A stretch of 64,000 nucleotides of DNA from Stratiformator vulcanicus (GTDB taxonomy: Bacteria; Planctomycetota; Planctomycetia; Planctomycetales; Planctomycetaceae). The position numbers were made by a program, and so were the translations under genes. The notes beneath the pieces were generated by a model. The model saw nothing but the letters and a program-made list of their open reading frames with translations. It had not been told where the DNA came from and did not search any database. Every line of letters begins with the position of its first letter. The stretch's first letter is position 1. Where the stretch lies: the NCBI RefSeq assembly GCF_007744515.1, contig NZ_CP036268.1, positions 5,006,613 to 5,070,612 on the forward strand, in the 5' to 3' direction. Below are positions 44,235 through 54,100 of the stretch, in pieces.

Positions 44235-45602
44235 CTACTTACGAAGCACCGGCCGCTGAGCATCGACCTCGTCGCGCCAGCCGTTAAGTTGCTGCTTCAA
44301 TCGCTCGACGATCTCAGGCCGCTTGGCAGCCAGATCGGTCGCTTCACCGGGATCAGTCTCGAGGTCGTACAGTTCGACCATTCCGCCTTCGTATGTTTCG
44401 ATCAGCTTCCATCGCCCGGCGCGGATCGCACTGTGCGGCGTTGCCCCGCCGCTGTGGTAGTGCGGGTAATGCCAGAACAGGGCCTCGCGTCCCAGTTCGG
44501 CCTCCGGCTTGTGAAGTCGATCGTTAAGGCTCACGCCGTCCATCTGTTCGATGCCGAACGAAGCGGATTCGATACCCGACGCCTCAAGAATCGTTGGCAT
44601 CCAATCGATCGAACTGACCGGTTCGTCGCAGGTCGTGCCCGCTTCGATTTTGCCGGACCAGCGCACGATCGCCGGGACTTTGATACCGCCCTCATAGTTG
44701 CCACCCTTGCCGCCGCGAAGCGGAGCGTTCGAGCTGACGCTCTCCAGACCACCATTGTCAGACGTAAAGATGACCAGCGTCTCTTCCGCCAGTCCGAGCG
44801 AATCGAGGTGTGCGATCAGCCGACCAATCTCGCGGTCCATCGTCGCGATCATCGCCGCGTAACCGGGATGACGCTTCGCCATGTCCGACTCGATCCGCCG
44901 TTTCCACTCGGCGACGCCCTCTGGCGACTCCATGATCGGCGCGTGCACCGCGTTGTAGGAAACATAGCCGAAAAACGGCTGATCCTGATGTCGCGTGATG
45001 AAGTCGACAGTTCGATCGGTGATCTGAACCGTGTGATGAGCATCGTCGGCGGGGTCGTCGTTGCGACTCGGCTTATGAGTCGTGAGCACGTCGTCGAAAC
45101 CTTGCGAACCGGGGTCGCCGGGGCGGCCGTCGCGATACTTCTTGTCGTGATTCAAATGCCACTTACCGAAGTGGCCGGTCACGTAGCCCTCCGCCTTCAA
45201 CGCCTCGGCGAGTGTGACCTGCTCCAGTTCCAACTGCTTCGTCCAATCGGGCGGTAGCAACTCTGATTCTTGCGGAATTTGCCCACCCGGGATGAAGTTG
45301 GTCAGATGCAGCCGAGCCGGATACTTGCCGGTGAGCAGCGCCGCCCGCGTCGGCGAGCAAACGGTGCAGGCGGCGTAAGCCTCGGTGAACTTCAGCCCCT
45401 GCTCGGCCAGCCGATCAAGGTTGGGCGTCTCGTAGAGCACCGCCCCGTAACAACCGAGATCGTGATACCCGAGGTCGTCGGCCAAGATCAGCAGAACGTT
45501 GGGCCTTTCCTCCGCGAAAGTCGGACACGTTGCGACAATCGCCAGCAGTGCCAAGAGCGGAAAGCGGAGAGTGGAAAGCCGGTACGAAACGCCCCTTTTC
45601 AT
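44235..45602 (-). CDS. secreted formylglycine-dependent sulfatase
   Basis: 455 residues from an ATG at 45602 that overlaps the stop of the upstream sulfatase (ATGA). The N-terminus MKRGVSYRLSTLRFPLLALL is a signal peptide, with the STLRFPLLAL core encoded by a family-C repeat. Then ERPNVLLILADDLGYHDLGC and the motif CSPTRAALLTGKY, here with Thr in the fourth position. A longer frame to 45614 is less likely because of the coupling. It should act on sulfated carbohydrates outside the cytoplasm. Confidence 0.92.
   Translation of the reverse strand: MKRGVSYRLSTLRFPLLALLAIVATCPTFAEERPNVLLILADDLGYHDLGCYGAVLYETPNLDRLAEQGLKFTEAYAACTVCSPTRAALLTGKYPARLHLTNFIPGGQIPQESELLPPDWTKQLELEQVTLAEALKAEGYVTGHFGKWHLNHDKKYRDGRPGDPGSQGFDDVLTTHKPSRNDDPADDAHHTVQITDRTVDFITRHQDQPFFGYVSYNAVHAPIMESPEGVAEWKRRIESDMAKRHPGYAAMIATMDREIGRLIAHLDSLGLAEETLVIFTSDNGGLESVSSNAPLRGGKGGNYEGGIKVPAIVRWSGKIEAGTTCDEPVSSIDWMPTILEASGIESASFGIEQMDGVSLNDRLHKPEAELGREALFWHYPHYHSGGATPHSAIRAGRWKLIETYEGGMVELYDLETDPGEATDLAAKRPEIVERLKQQLNGWRDEVDAQRPVLRK
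45556..45583. repeat. family-C repeat encoding part of a sulfatase signal peptide
   Basis: GAGCGGAAAGCGGAGAGTGG AAAGCC, read on the minus strand, encodes STLRFPLLAL. The repeat thus supplies the hydrophobic core of the signal peptide of the sulfatase at 44235-45602. Confidence 0.6.
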
Positions 45603-46987
45603 TTCTTCTCCCACTCGCGCCAGTCTTCGCCTTCGGCGATGATCTCGGCATGCAAGTCCGTCATCTGCCGCTTCATCGACTCGGTCCGTTCGGGTTGCTC
45701 GGCTGAGACGTCGGTATCCTGATGCGCGTCCTGTCCGAGATTGAACAGCCGGAAGTTCGTCAGCCCTGATTCCTTGATGTCGCCGATCATCTCTTCGTGG
45801 AAGTAGTTGTCACGATCGAGGTCGACGGTCGGGTCGGCGATCAAACACCAGTCACCGTCGCGGATCGCGCACACGGGCCGAGCCGGTTGGTAAAACCAGA
45901 ACAGCGGCTTCGTCCGCGAAATCGATCCGCCGGTGAGAACGGGCCACAGGCTCACGCCGTCGAGCGTGACGTCGGGTGCGTCGATCCCGACAGCGTCACA
46001 CACCGTGGGGAGCAGATCGACGATCCCCGCCGGTTCCTCGATGACCTTGCCCGCCTCGATCTTTCCCGGCCACTTGGCGATGCCGGGGACGCGAATGCCA
46101 CCTTCCCACAGTTGCGTTTTGCGACCGCGAAGCGGCTCGCAGCTCGGCCCGTTGTAGCTGCCGTTGTCGGACGTGAAGACGACCAGCGTGTCCTCGGTCG
46201 CCCCCATCTCGTCGATCTTTGCCAGCAGCCGCCCGGCAGCGTTGTCCATGTTTTCGATGCAGCCGTAGTAGTGCTGCCAGCGTTCGCTGTCGGTCAGGTC
46301 GGTGTATTTGTCGGCCAGTTCCGGCGGGGCCGCGACCTTCGAGTGCGGTTCGTGGAACCACACGTTGAGGAAGAAAGGCTTCTCCGGATCACGTTTCGTG
46401 TCGAGCCAGTCGATCGCCTCGTCGGCAACGATCTGACAGGAGTACGAATCCGTCTCGCCGACCGCCTCGCCGTTGCGAACGAAGTTCTTCGGGTGCTTGT
46501 GACTCGGGTTCGCGTTGTTTTGCGTCGCGATGTAGTGGTCGAACCCGTGCTCGGCGGGTGAGTAGCCGTCGCGGTCGACGACCTTGGGGCTCAGGTGCCA
46601 CTTGCCGACATGTGCGGTCGCATAGCCCGCGTCGTGCAGCAACTCGGCGAGGGTCGTCTCGCTCTGCTTCAAATGCATACGATGCCGCGGCGAAATCCAG
46701 CTCCAAACGCCGACTCGCGCCGGCACTCGCCCCGTTAGCAGGCACGCCCGCGATGGCGAACAGACGGCCTGTCCTGAGTAGAAGTCGGTGAACTTCGCCC
46801 CCTCGTCGGCGAGCCGATCGAGATTCGGCGTTGACGCCAATTGCTGCCCGTAGCAACCGAGGTCGGCGTACCCCAGATCGTCCGCCAGCAGGATCACGAC
46901 GTTCGGTCGCTCGGCTGAGACAGCGGACGAACCCGCGGCAAGCATCAGTGTCAAACCGGTGGCCAGATAGAACGAAATTTTCAACAC
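45599..46987 (-). CDS. secreted formylglycine-dependent sulfatase
   Basis: 462 residues. The GTG start at 46987 has a GAGGTG ribosome-binding site and begins a signal peptide (MLKISFYLATGLTLMLAAGS). AERPNVVILLADDLGYADLG is followed by CSPSRACLLTGRVPARVGVW with the formylglycine cysteine. It is first in the trio and overlaps the next start, so at least these two are co-translated. Together with the third they suggest a polysaccharide-degradation unit, though no glycoside hydrolase lies next to them. Confidence 0.93.
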   Translation of the reverse strand: MLKISFYLATGLTLMLAAGSSAVSAERPNVVILLADDLGYADLGCYGQQLASTPNLDRLADEGAKFTDFYSGQAVCSPSRACLLTGRVPARVGVWSWISPRHRMHLKQSETTLAELLHDAGYATAHVGKWHLSPKVVDRDGYSPAEHGFDHYIATQNNANPSHKHPKNFVRNGEAVGETDSYSCQIVADEAIDWLDTKRDPEKPFFLNVWFHEPHSKVAAPPELADKYTDLTDSERWQHYYGCIENMDNAAGRLLAKIDEMGATEDTLVVFTSDNGSYNGPSCEPLRGRKTQLWEGGIRVPGIAKWPGKIEAGKVIEEPAGIVDLLPTVCDAVGIDAPDVTLDGVSLWPVLTGGSISRTKPLFWFYQPARPVCAIRDGDWCLIADPTVDLDRDNYFHEEMIGDIKESGLTNFRLFNLGQDAHQDTDVSAEQPERTESMKRQMTDLHAEIIAEGEDWREWEKK

Positions 46988-47158
46988 GTTTCACCTCACA
47001 TGCACGTTCTTCGATTCGTCCTGCAGACAATAACCGCCGTCCCGATCACGCGAAAGGGGCCTCCGACCATCCGCCTGCGGCAACGAATGCGTTAGCATCA
47101 TCCGCGGGCGGAAGCCCAACATACCACCAGCTCACGACCCTCGACCCTCGACTCGCAC

Positions 47159-49252
47159 ATGCATCGCCACGGCTTCCTCCGCGTCACCGCCGCCAGCCCG
47201 CCCGTTCAAGTTGCCGATCCAAAGGCCAATGTCGACGGGATGCTTCGCGTGGTCGAAGCACATCCCGACAGCGACGTGATCGTCTTTCCGGAATTGTCGA
47301 TCACCGGATATACCTGCGGTGACCTCTTCATGCAGCAAACGCTGCTGCGAGCAGCGGAGGAACAGACCGTCCGCCTCGCCTCAAAGGTGAAGAATCACTC
47401 AGCACTGATCGTCGTCGGACTGCCGGTCCAAGTGCGCAACGGCCTCTACAACTGTGCCGCGGTGATCGTGAACGGAGCCGTCAATCGACTCGTCGCCAAG
47501 ACGTTTATCCCGACGTACGACGAGTATTACGAGCGGCGATGGTTCAGGTCACCACTGTCCGATCCCATTCCCGATGATGAACAGGATCACCATCGGTTCA
47601 ATCCCAACGGCCCATGCCGGCTCGGACTCGGAAACAGCTATCAGGTCCGGTGGTATCGGCCGGCTCCGCAGGCGCGGGCGGCCATCGAAATTTGCGAAGA
47701 CTTGTGGGCCCCGTCGCCGCCATCGTCGGCCCATGCCTTACGAGGGGCGAACCTGATTTTGAATCCGTCGGCTAGTACCGAGCAGGTCGGAAAGTCGGGT
47801 TATCGCCGTGATCTCATCCGCCAGCAGAGCGCCCGTTGCGTCGCCGCGTATGTCTATGCGGGAGCGGGACCCCAGGAATCGACAACCGACGTCGTCTTTT
47901 CCGGCACCTGCATGATTGCCGAGAACGGACACATTCTCGCCGAGACCAATGCCCTGCAAGATGCACCCCACTACGCCGAGGGCGTCAGTTGTACCGCCGA
48001 CATCGATATCGAAGCACTGCAGCACCGCCGCCGTGCCATGAGTACCTTCAAACCGGGCGCTTCCGCTCAGGGCGAACCAAGTCCGGAATCGACGATGATC
48101 TTCGCCCGTGATCCGCTCGACGACGAGGACGACGAAGTTGCCCAAACAACGATTAGCGGGGCCGAGGCGGTAACGGACACCTTGCTTCGTTCCGTCCCCG
48201 CCCATCCGTTTGTGCCTTCGGACACGGCCGAACTGCATTCGCGCTGCCAGGAAATCTTTGCCATCCAAACTCACGCGCTCGCGAAACGGCTCAGTAGCCT
48301 CGGCGCCGACTGGACGGCCAATATCGGGATCTCCGGTGGGCTCGATTCGACACTCGCCTTGTTGGTTGCCGTCCGCACATGCGACTTACTCGGCGTCGAA
48401 CGCTCGCGCGTACGCGGTCTCACGATGCCCGGTTTCGGCACGACGCAAGGAACACGTGACAACGCTACGGCCTTAATGAATCAGCTCGGAGTCAGCGCCG
48501 AAACAATCGACATCCGCCCGCTATGCCTCGAAGCGTTCCAAGAGCTAAGTCATAAACCTTTCGGCCTCGACATCTCCGGTATGTCACTAACCGACTTTCA
48601 AGCGGCGATCAAAAAACTTCCCGCAGCGCAACTCGCCGACCTGACGTTCGAAAATGTGCAGGCCCGCGTCCGCACATTCCTTTTAATGTCGCGCGGTTTT
48701 GTTATAGGAACCGGAGACATGAGCGAAGCCGCCCTCGGCTGGTCGACTTATAACGCCGACCACATGAGCATGTACAATCCGAATTGCTCGGTGCCCAAGA
48801 CGCTCGTGAAATTTCTGGTTCGATACGTCGCAGAGCACCAATTCGAAGGTCCCGCTCGCCAAACGCTCTTAAACATTTGCGAAACGCCGATCAGCCCGGA
48901 ATTACTTCCCGCCGGCAGCGACGGCGAGATCGTCCAATCAACCGAAAAAACGCTGGGGCCCTACGAATTGCACGACTTCTTCCTATACCACGTCGTGCGA
49001 CATGGGGCGGCTCCGCAGAAAGTGCTCTTTCTTGCCAGTCATGCGAAATTCGATGGCGAATATTCCGCTTCTGAGATTAAGGCGACCCTAAAAACTTTCT
49101 ACACCCGCTTTTTCGCGCAGCAATACAAGCGAAGCTGCGTGCCCGACGGTCCGAAAGTGGGAACCGTGGCCCTTTCACCACGAGGTGACTGGCGAATGCC
49201 CAGTGACGCAAATGTGACGGCATGGTTAAATGAGCTTGATGAGATTTCTTAG
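47159..49252 (+). CDS. nadE: glutamine-dependent NAD+ synthase
   Basis: 697 residues. A nitrilase-type glutaminase domain comes first, with E45 in FPELSITGY, a lysine in AKTFIPTYDEYYE, and C179 in EICEDLW. The NAD synthetase domain follows with the ATP-binding SGGLDST (near residue 393), a GTGDMSEAALGWSTY block and VPKTLVKFL. It makes NAD+ from deamido-NAD+ with glutamine and ATP in the cytoplasm. The frame is intact over the length usual for this two-domain form. ATG start. It is divergent from the sulfatase trio with a 170-bp gap. Confidence 0.95.
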   Translation: MHRHGFLRVTAASPPVQVADPKANVDGMLRVVEAHPDSDVIVFPELSITGYTCGDLFMQQTLLRAAEEQTVRLASKVKNHSALIVVGLPVQVRNGLYNCAAVIVNGAVNRLVAKTFIPTYDEYYERRWFRSPLSDPIPDDEQDHHRFNPNGPCRLGLGNSYQVRWYRPAPQARAAIEICEDLWAPSPPSSAHALRGANLILNPSASTEQVGKSGYRRDLIRQQSARCVAAYVYAGAGPQESTTDVVFSGTCMIAENGHILAETNALQDAPHYAEGVSCTADIDIEALQHRRRAMSTFKPGASAQGEPSPESTMIFARDPLDDEDDEVAQTTISGAEAVTDTLLRSVPAHPFVPSDTAELHSRCQEIFAIQTHALAKRLSSLGADWTANIGISGGLDSTLALLVAVRTCDLLGVERSRVRGLTMPGFGTTQGTRDNATALMNQLGVSAETIDIRPLCLEAFQELSHKPFGLDISGMSLTDFQAAIKKLPAAQLADLTFENVQARVRTFLLMSRGFVIGTGDMSEAALGWSTYNADHMSMYNPNCSVPKTLVKFLVRYVAEHQFEGPARQTLLNICETPISPELLPAGSDGEIVQSTEKTLGPYELHDFFLYHVVRHGAAPQKVLFLASHAKFDGEYSASEIKATLKTFYTRFFAQQYKRSCVPDGPKVGTVALSPRGDWRMPSDANVTAWLNELDEIS

Positions 49253-49335
49253 TTGGGCCTTTACGGTACGCAACGGGCTGCCACCAAGTCGAACGTCGTC
49301 ACTAGAAGACATCTCCGGCAATGAGGATCACTGGA

Positions 49336-49562
49336 ATGACTCGCCGATTAAAGGCTTTGCTGGCTATCGGAGGCACTCTGATCGTGTCGCGATCCTGTTC
49401 GCAAACCAGCACGACGAAAATCGAGAGTCTGACTTCCGATTGCCGACCGGTGCGATCATCTTCAAGCCGGTCGTAACAGACGAGTCCGGACCGTTGCCGA
49501 AGAGTTGGAACCAGTACGATTTCAACGGACGACCAATCTATATCATTCCTCTCAACAGCTAA
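49336..49562 (+). pseudogene. possible frameshifted small lipoprotein gene
   Basis: An ATG at 49336 opens a frame beginning MTRRLKALLAIGGTLIVSRS and a following cysteine, like a lipoprotein signal, but stops at 49476. A different frame covering the same DNA continues as SDFRLPTGAIIFKPVVTDES and ends PIYIIPLNS at 49562. A single frame change near 49440 would join them into a 75-residue lipoprotein. Alternatively a 110-residue frame from 49230, overlapping nadE, is the real gene. I cannot decide. The next gene downstream also carries a lesion. Confidence 0.3.
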
Positions 49563-49580
49563 TGGCAAGCCGGCTCAGTG

Positions 49581-50108
49581 ATGGCATTTCTTATTGACAC
49601 CCCTCGTTTAACGCTGGCCGAGTTCACGCTCGACGACCTCGATTTCTATGCCGAGATGCGGGCCGATCCGGAGGTGATGCGGTTCTGGCCACGGCCGTAG
49701 ACGCGAGAAGAGTCCCGACGGATGATCGAGAAGCAGATCGGCAATTATGCCCGCGACGGCCACGGCCTTTGGTGCGTCAGGATTCGAGAATCGGATCAGC
49801 CGATCGGCGCCGTCGGACTGGTCACTCAAATGGAAGAAGGCGAAACGTTTCATGAGATCGGGTACATGATCCACCGCCCATATTGGCGACAGGGCTACGC
49901 CTACGAGGCGGCCGCAGCCGTGCGTGACTGGGCCTTCGCGAACCACGCGTACGATCCGGTTGTCAGTTTCGTCAGACCGCAAAACACGCCCTCGCAGGCG
50001 GTGGCCCGAAAGCTCGGGATGACCCCGCAGGACCGATTGATCGACCACGCCGGCCTGCCGCATCATGTATTCGAAATTTCGCGGAGATCGTGGGAAGATC
50101 AACGTTAA
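49581..50108 (+). pseudogene. GNAT acetyltransferase gene with internal amber codon
   Basis: The full frame would encode 175 residues of a RimJ/RimL-type N-acetyltransferase: IDTPRLTLAEFTLDDLDFYA, RADPEVMRFWPRP, then TREESRRMIEKQI, GAVGLV, HEIGYMIHRPYWRQGYAYEA (acetyl-CoA loop) and NTPSQAVARKLGM. Codon 40 is TAG at 49698-49700, exactly where relatives have a residue between WPRP and TREES. Everything after remains in frame and conserved, so the change is a single point mutation or a sequencing error. Internal re-start at the ATG at 49722 would give 128 residues without the N-terminal strand. Confidence 0.8.
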
Positions 50109-50166
50109 TTATCGTGCGACCCGGCGGTTCTTCTCGCATCCCCTGCCTTTGCGATGAGCCGTCACA

Positions 50167-51081
50167 ATGCCAACCCTCATGAAATCTCGCCCCGCGAGTC
50201 CTCGGCGATCTCAGTCGAAATTAAATGCGACGGTCACGGCCATTCGAAAGCCGACTGATGAGCTGATGGTGCTTACGGTTCGCACGGATGAGCCCATTCT
50301 TAATTACACTGCGGGCCGCTCCGTCGGCCTCGGCCTTCCGGCGAATGCCCCAAGCATCGGCGTCAGCACGCCCGGCGAAGCGGCGACGAAGCCGCGGAGC
50401 AAGATGATCCGTCGCAGTTATTCCGTCTCGGCTTTCCGTCCTTCTCAAGCCGATAGCGAGTTGGAATTCTTAATTGCCCTGGTGAATCACGAGAGCGATG
50501 AACCACCCCACCTGACGCCGCGTTTATTTGCTCTCGAAGTGAATTCACGTTTGTTTGTCAGTCCGAAGGCATTCGGTCGCTACACGGCGGAGGGCGTTCA
50601 GCCGCATCACGATGTGTTGCTCCTCGGAACCGGTACGGGGGAAGCGCCGCATGTTGCGATTGCCGATGCGCTGCTTTCAGCAGGCCATCGCGGCCGAGTC
50701 GCCGTCGTGACTGGCGTTCGAACACGTGGTGACGTTGGTTACGCCAAAGCACATCGCGATTGGGAGCAGGTTCACAGTGATTATCAGTACCACGTCCTGA
50801 CGACACGTGAGCCTGAGAATCTCGAAATCGCTCATCCAAGATTCATCGGCAAAGAGTATCTGCAGTCCGCATGGTCGAGCGGCCGCCTGTTCGCGAAGCT
50901 CGACTGGACGCCTTCCCCGGCGACGACTCATGTCTTCCTGTGCGGCAATCCGGCGATGATCGGATCGCCGCATCCCTCTCGCCTGCCGATAAAGTCAGGG
51001 ATGGTCGCTCGACTGCAAGATGCCGGTTTCCGCATCGGAACCACCGAGCCAGGCTCGATCCGCTTCGAGCGGTATTGGTAG
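50167..51081 (+). CDS. ferredoxin-NADP+ reductase-like flavoprotein
   Basis: 304 residues. The FAD domain includes RRSYSVSAF with the RxYS motif, and the NADP domain includes LLLGTGTGEAPHVAIA and FLCGNPAMIG. The C-terminus GSIRFERYW ends in the aromatic residue that stacks on FAD in bacterial FNRs. It moves electrons between NADPH and ferredoxin or flavodoxin in the cytoplasm. A proline/serine-rich loop (around 58-80) is longer than usual. ATG at 50167. Confidence 0.88.
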   Translation: MPTLMKSRPASPRRSQSKLNATVTAIRKPTDELMVLTVRTDEPILNYTAGRSVGLGLPANAPSIGVSTPGEAATKPRSKMIRRSYSVSAFRPSQADSELEFLIALVNHESDEPPHLTPRLFALEVNSRLFVSPKAFGRYTAEGVQPHHDVLLLGTGTGEAPHVAIADALLSAGHRGRVAVVTGVRTRGDVGYAKAHRDWEQVHSDYQYHVLTTREPENLEIAHPRFIGKEYLQSAWSSGRLFAKLDWTPSPATTHVFLCGNPAMIGSPHPSRLPIKSGMVARLQDAGFRIGTTEPGSIRFERYW

Positions 51082-51114
51082 CTTTCGTTTAACCCGACAG
51101 CCGTCTTAACGCTC

Positions 51115-54100
51115 TTACGGCACTCGGACACCGTTAAGCAGGAACGAGCCGAAGCGATTCGCTGCGGGGATCGTCAACAACTCGGTTGAATTTAAGACTC
51201 GATTATTTTCCGTGCCGAACAACGTCGTCGGGCCATTCAACGCTTGGAAGATAATTCCACGGTTCGCCGTGGGCGTCGAAGCGAACAATTCAATGAGATT
51301 GTCGTCAAACTGCGCCCTCGAATTTCCACCGATGCCCTCAAACAAGATGCCGGTACCGCTCGACGCCTTCGCCAGAATCACGTTCGAGTCGAACACAATA
51401 TCGGCATTGTCCACGAGGTCGAACCGCAGACCGGTCCCGCTCGACCCGTTGAGCCCCAATTGATTTCCGACCAAATCAATATTCGTCACGTGTTCGGTTT
51501 CCACATCAATCCCGACGCCGTTCGCCCCGACGACAATCTCGTTTCCATACAGCTGCATGTCCGTGACATCGTCCGTTGAGCGGTTCATTAATGACATTCC
51601 AGCAGCACCGCTGCCATTTAAGTAAATTGCATTGTCTCGGGCCTCGACTTGAGTGGTCCCGTTCCAGTTAAGATCGATGCCGCGAGCCCCGGCACTGTCG
51701 TTGAATATCTCGTTATTGTTCGCAATCAGTTGCAGGTTTGCGTTGCTTTCCGTGCCGAGTGCTACGATTTCAATTGCTGAACCGTCCTGGTCATTGATAT
51801 TGATCGAGCTGAGTCCGACGAAGAAATCTCCGGCACGATCGGTTGTTACCCGTAGCGTGCTGAGTCCTCCCGCCCCGTTCCCGGTGAAGTTTGATCGCTC
51901 GATGGCCAACGAGTCCACATTGTGGGCTTGGACCGCGTGCCCCGAGGAGTTTAGGACGCGAATACCGCCAAGGGCAACGGTCCCGCTGCTTGCGGCATTG
52001 ATCGCCGTGCCATTATTTTCGAAATCGACATGTTGCATTAAGAGCCGTTCAAGGCCCGCAATTTGAACACCGTTCGTCGTGTTTCGAATCGAGCCTCCGG
52101 AACCGGCGACGCCGTTACCTTCGATTCCAAGAAAACCGGTGACTCTGTTCGCGGCAATGCCGACCGCCCCGCCGGTTGCGTTTATCGTTTGAAACAGCAC
52201 ATCGACGTGGCTGTCCGCGATATTAATTGCGGCCGCACCGGTCGAAGAAACTTCTCCCTTTTCAACAGTGAGGTTCAACGCGTTTATCGCCTCAAAGCCG
52301 GTCCCGCCAGCCGAGTTGACGCTCAGGTCCTCCACTACAACTGCGGCTGACGTATTACGAACTGCGAAGCCCGTACCGTTGGCCGAGTTGACGACTGTCT
52401 CGCCGAGGAAGTCAATCGATCCGAATGAGTTTTCGACGGAAACCCCGTCTACCGCATTCGTAATTTTAAGGTCGTTCACATCAAGTTCTGCGATGGTACT
52501 CGAGATGGACAAGGCCGTCCCGCCGGTGCCCGCAATCGAAATATTATCCAACTCGATCAAACCGGTACTATCAGATATTCGAATTCCACCGGCAGCAGCT
52601 CCGCGAATTGAAAGGTCGCGGAGCGTCGAACCATCAGCAGATTCGACGACGACCGCCGTGCCCGATCCTCCATCAATATTGAACCCGGCGAGTTCCGTCC
52701 CCGATGCCAATCGGACCGGATCGCTCGAGTTTAATTCGATCGTCGGCAGCGCCCCGGTGAGGCCGGGCCAGGCATTCGGCTGTCCGTACGAGACTGACGG
52801 CAAGATAACTTCACCGACGCCACGAATTTCGATCGGATGTTGCGTCCCTTCGCCGAGGACGCGTTGATTCGCGGCGACGTCGAAACCGCCATCGATTACG
52901 CTGCCGCTATGCACGAAGACGATGTCGGCGTTCGTTCCAATCGCAGAATGAATATTGTTAAACGGATCAAAAACTGCTCCCGAGCCTCCGGCTCCGACCG
53001 TCGTGTTGACGTGAGAAAACTCATAGGGTGATCCCGTTCTCGGATTGATTGCGGCAATATCTCGTTCGACGTCGACCGACTCGCTGACGATCACGTTGTA
53101 AAGCCGATTCGGGAAGCGAACGGGGCTCGACTCAGGCCCTTTTAAGTTTGGCCGTTCCTTAAATCGAGGCCACTCCAAAGAGACGCCGAACATGATGTTG
53201 GTGCCGAAGGCGTCATCGTGCGTGACTTCGCACAATGTCGTCGCCCCGCCCCAGACACCCGCCTCGACACCGGCTTTGACACCGTGAATCGCTGAAGTTT
53301 GATCGCTGAAGAAATGATAACTCCCGCCACGAATCTTTAAGAACGTATCGGCATCAGTCTCACCGTAGACTCGAACGGCAATGTCGGTATCGAACCCGGT
53401 CATTGCCGCGCCGCTGGTGGTTGTGCGATCGAACAACAAATTCGTCCCGCGGAATCGAAATCCACTATGAACGATTTCGGTGCTGTCAGGAGTGACGATC
53501 GGGACATAAAGGTTAGAATTGGCCGTCCATCGACCCACCGCTCCGTCGATGCCGAGTCCGATCTGATGATACAGGTCGCCGGTCGATTGATCGCCGTCGT
53601 ACCAAAGCGATCCCCCATACCAGGCGTCCGCGGACGGGACGATTCGGCGATATCCCACGCCGACGTTACCGCCGAAACGTGTTTCATTCGTAATAAATCC
53701 GCGGACATCGACGTACGACATCGCATTGCCGGCGATGGCGTACGGCATCACTTCGATCGTTGAAATCGATTGATCGCGACCGAAGGTTTCGAACGCGAGA
53801 TGACGCCCCCGCGCGAGGACGCCCGCCGCCTCGGAACTGTTTGCGGATGATTTTTTCGTGCGACGTGCACGGGACTTCGGCGATTTCTTGCGTTTCGGTT
53901 TCTTTTTACTGTCGTTCTTTGAAATCCGCTTTTGCTTAGACTCTTCTTGTGAGGTCGCATCGTCGGCCGCGCTCCGGCTTTCGCTTGAATCGTCCGATTT
54001 TCCTTCGGCGGCATAGCCCAATGGCGAATCGAACAGCGATCCGAATACGACGACAACCATTCCGATCGCAAGCGTTTTGACGAAGGCCCGGCGAACGATA

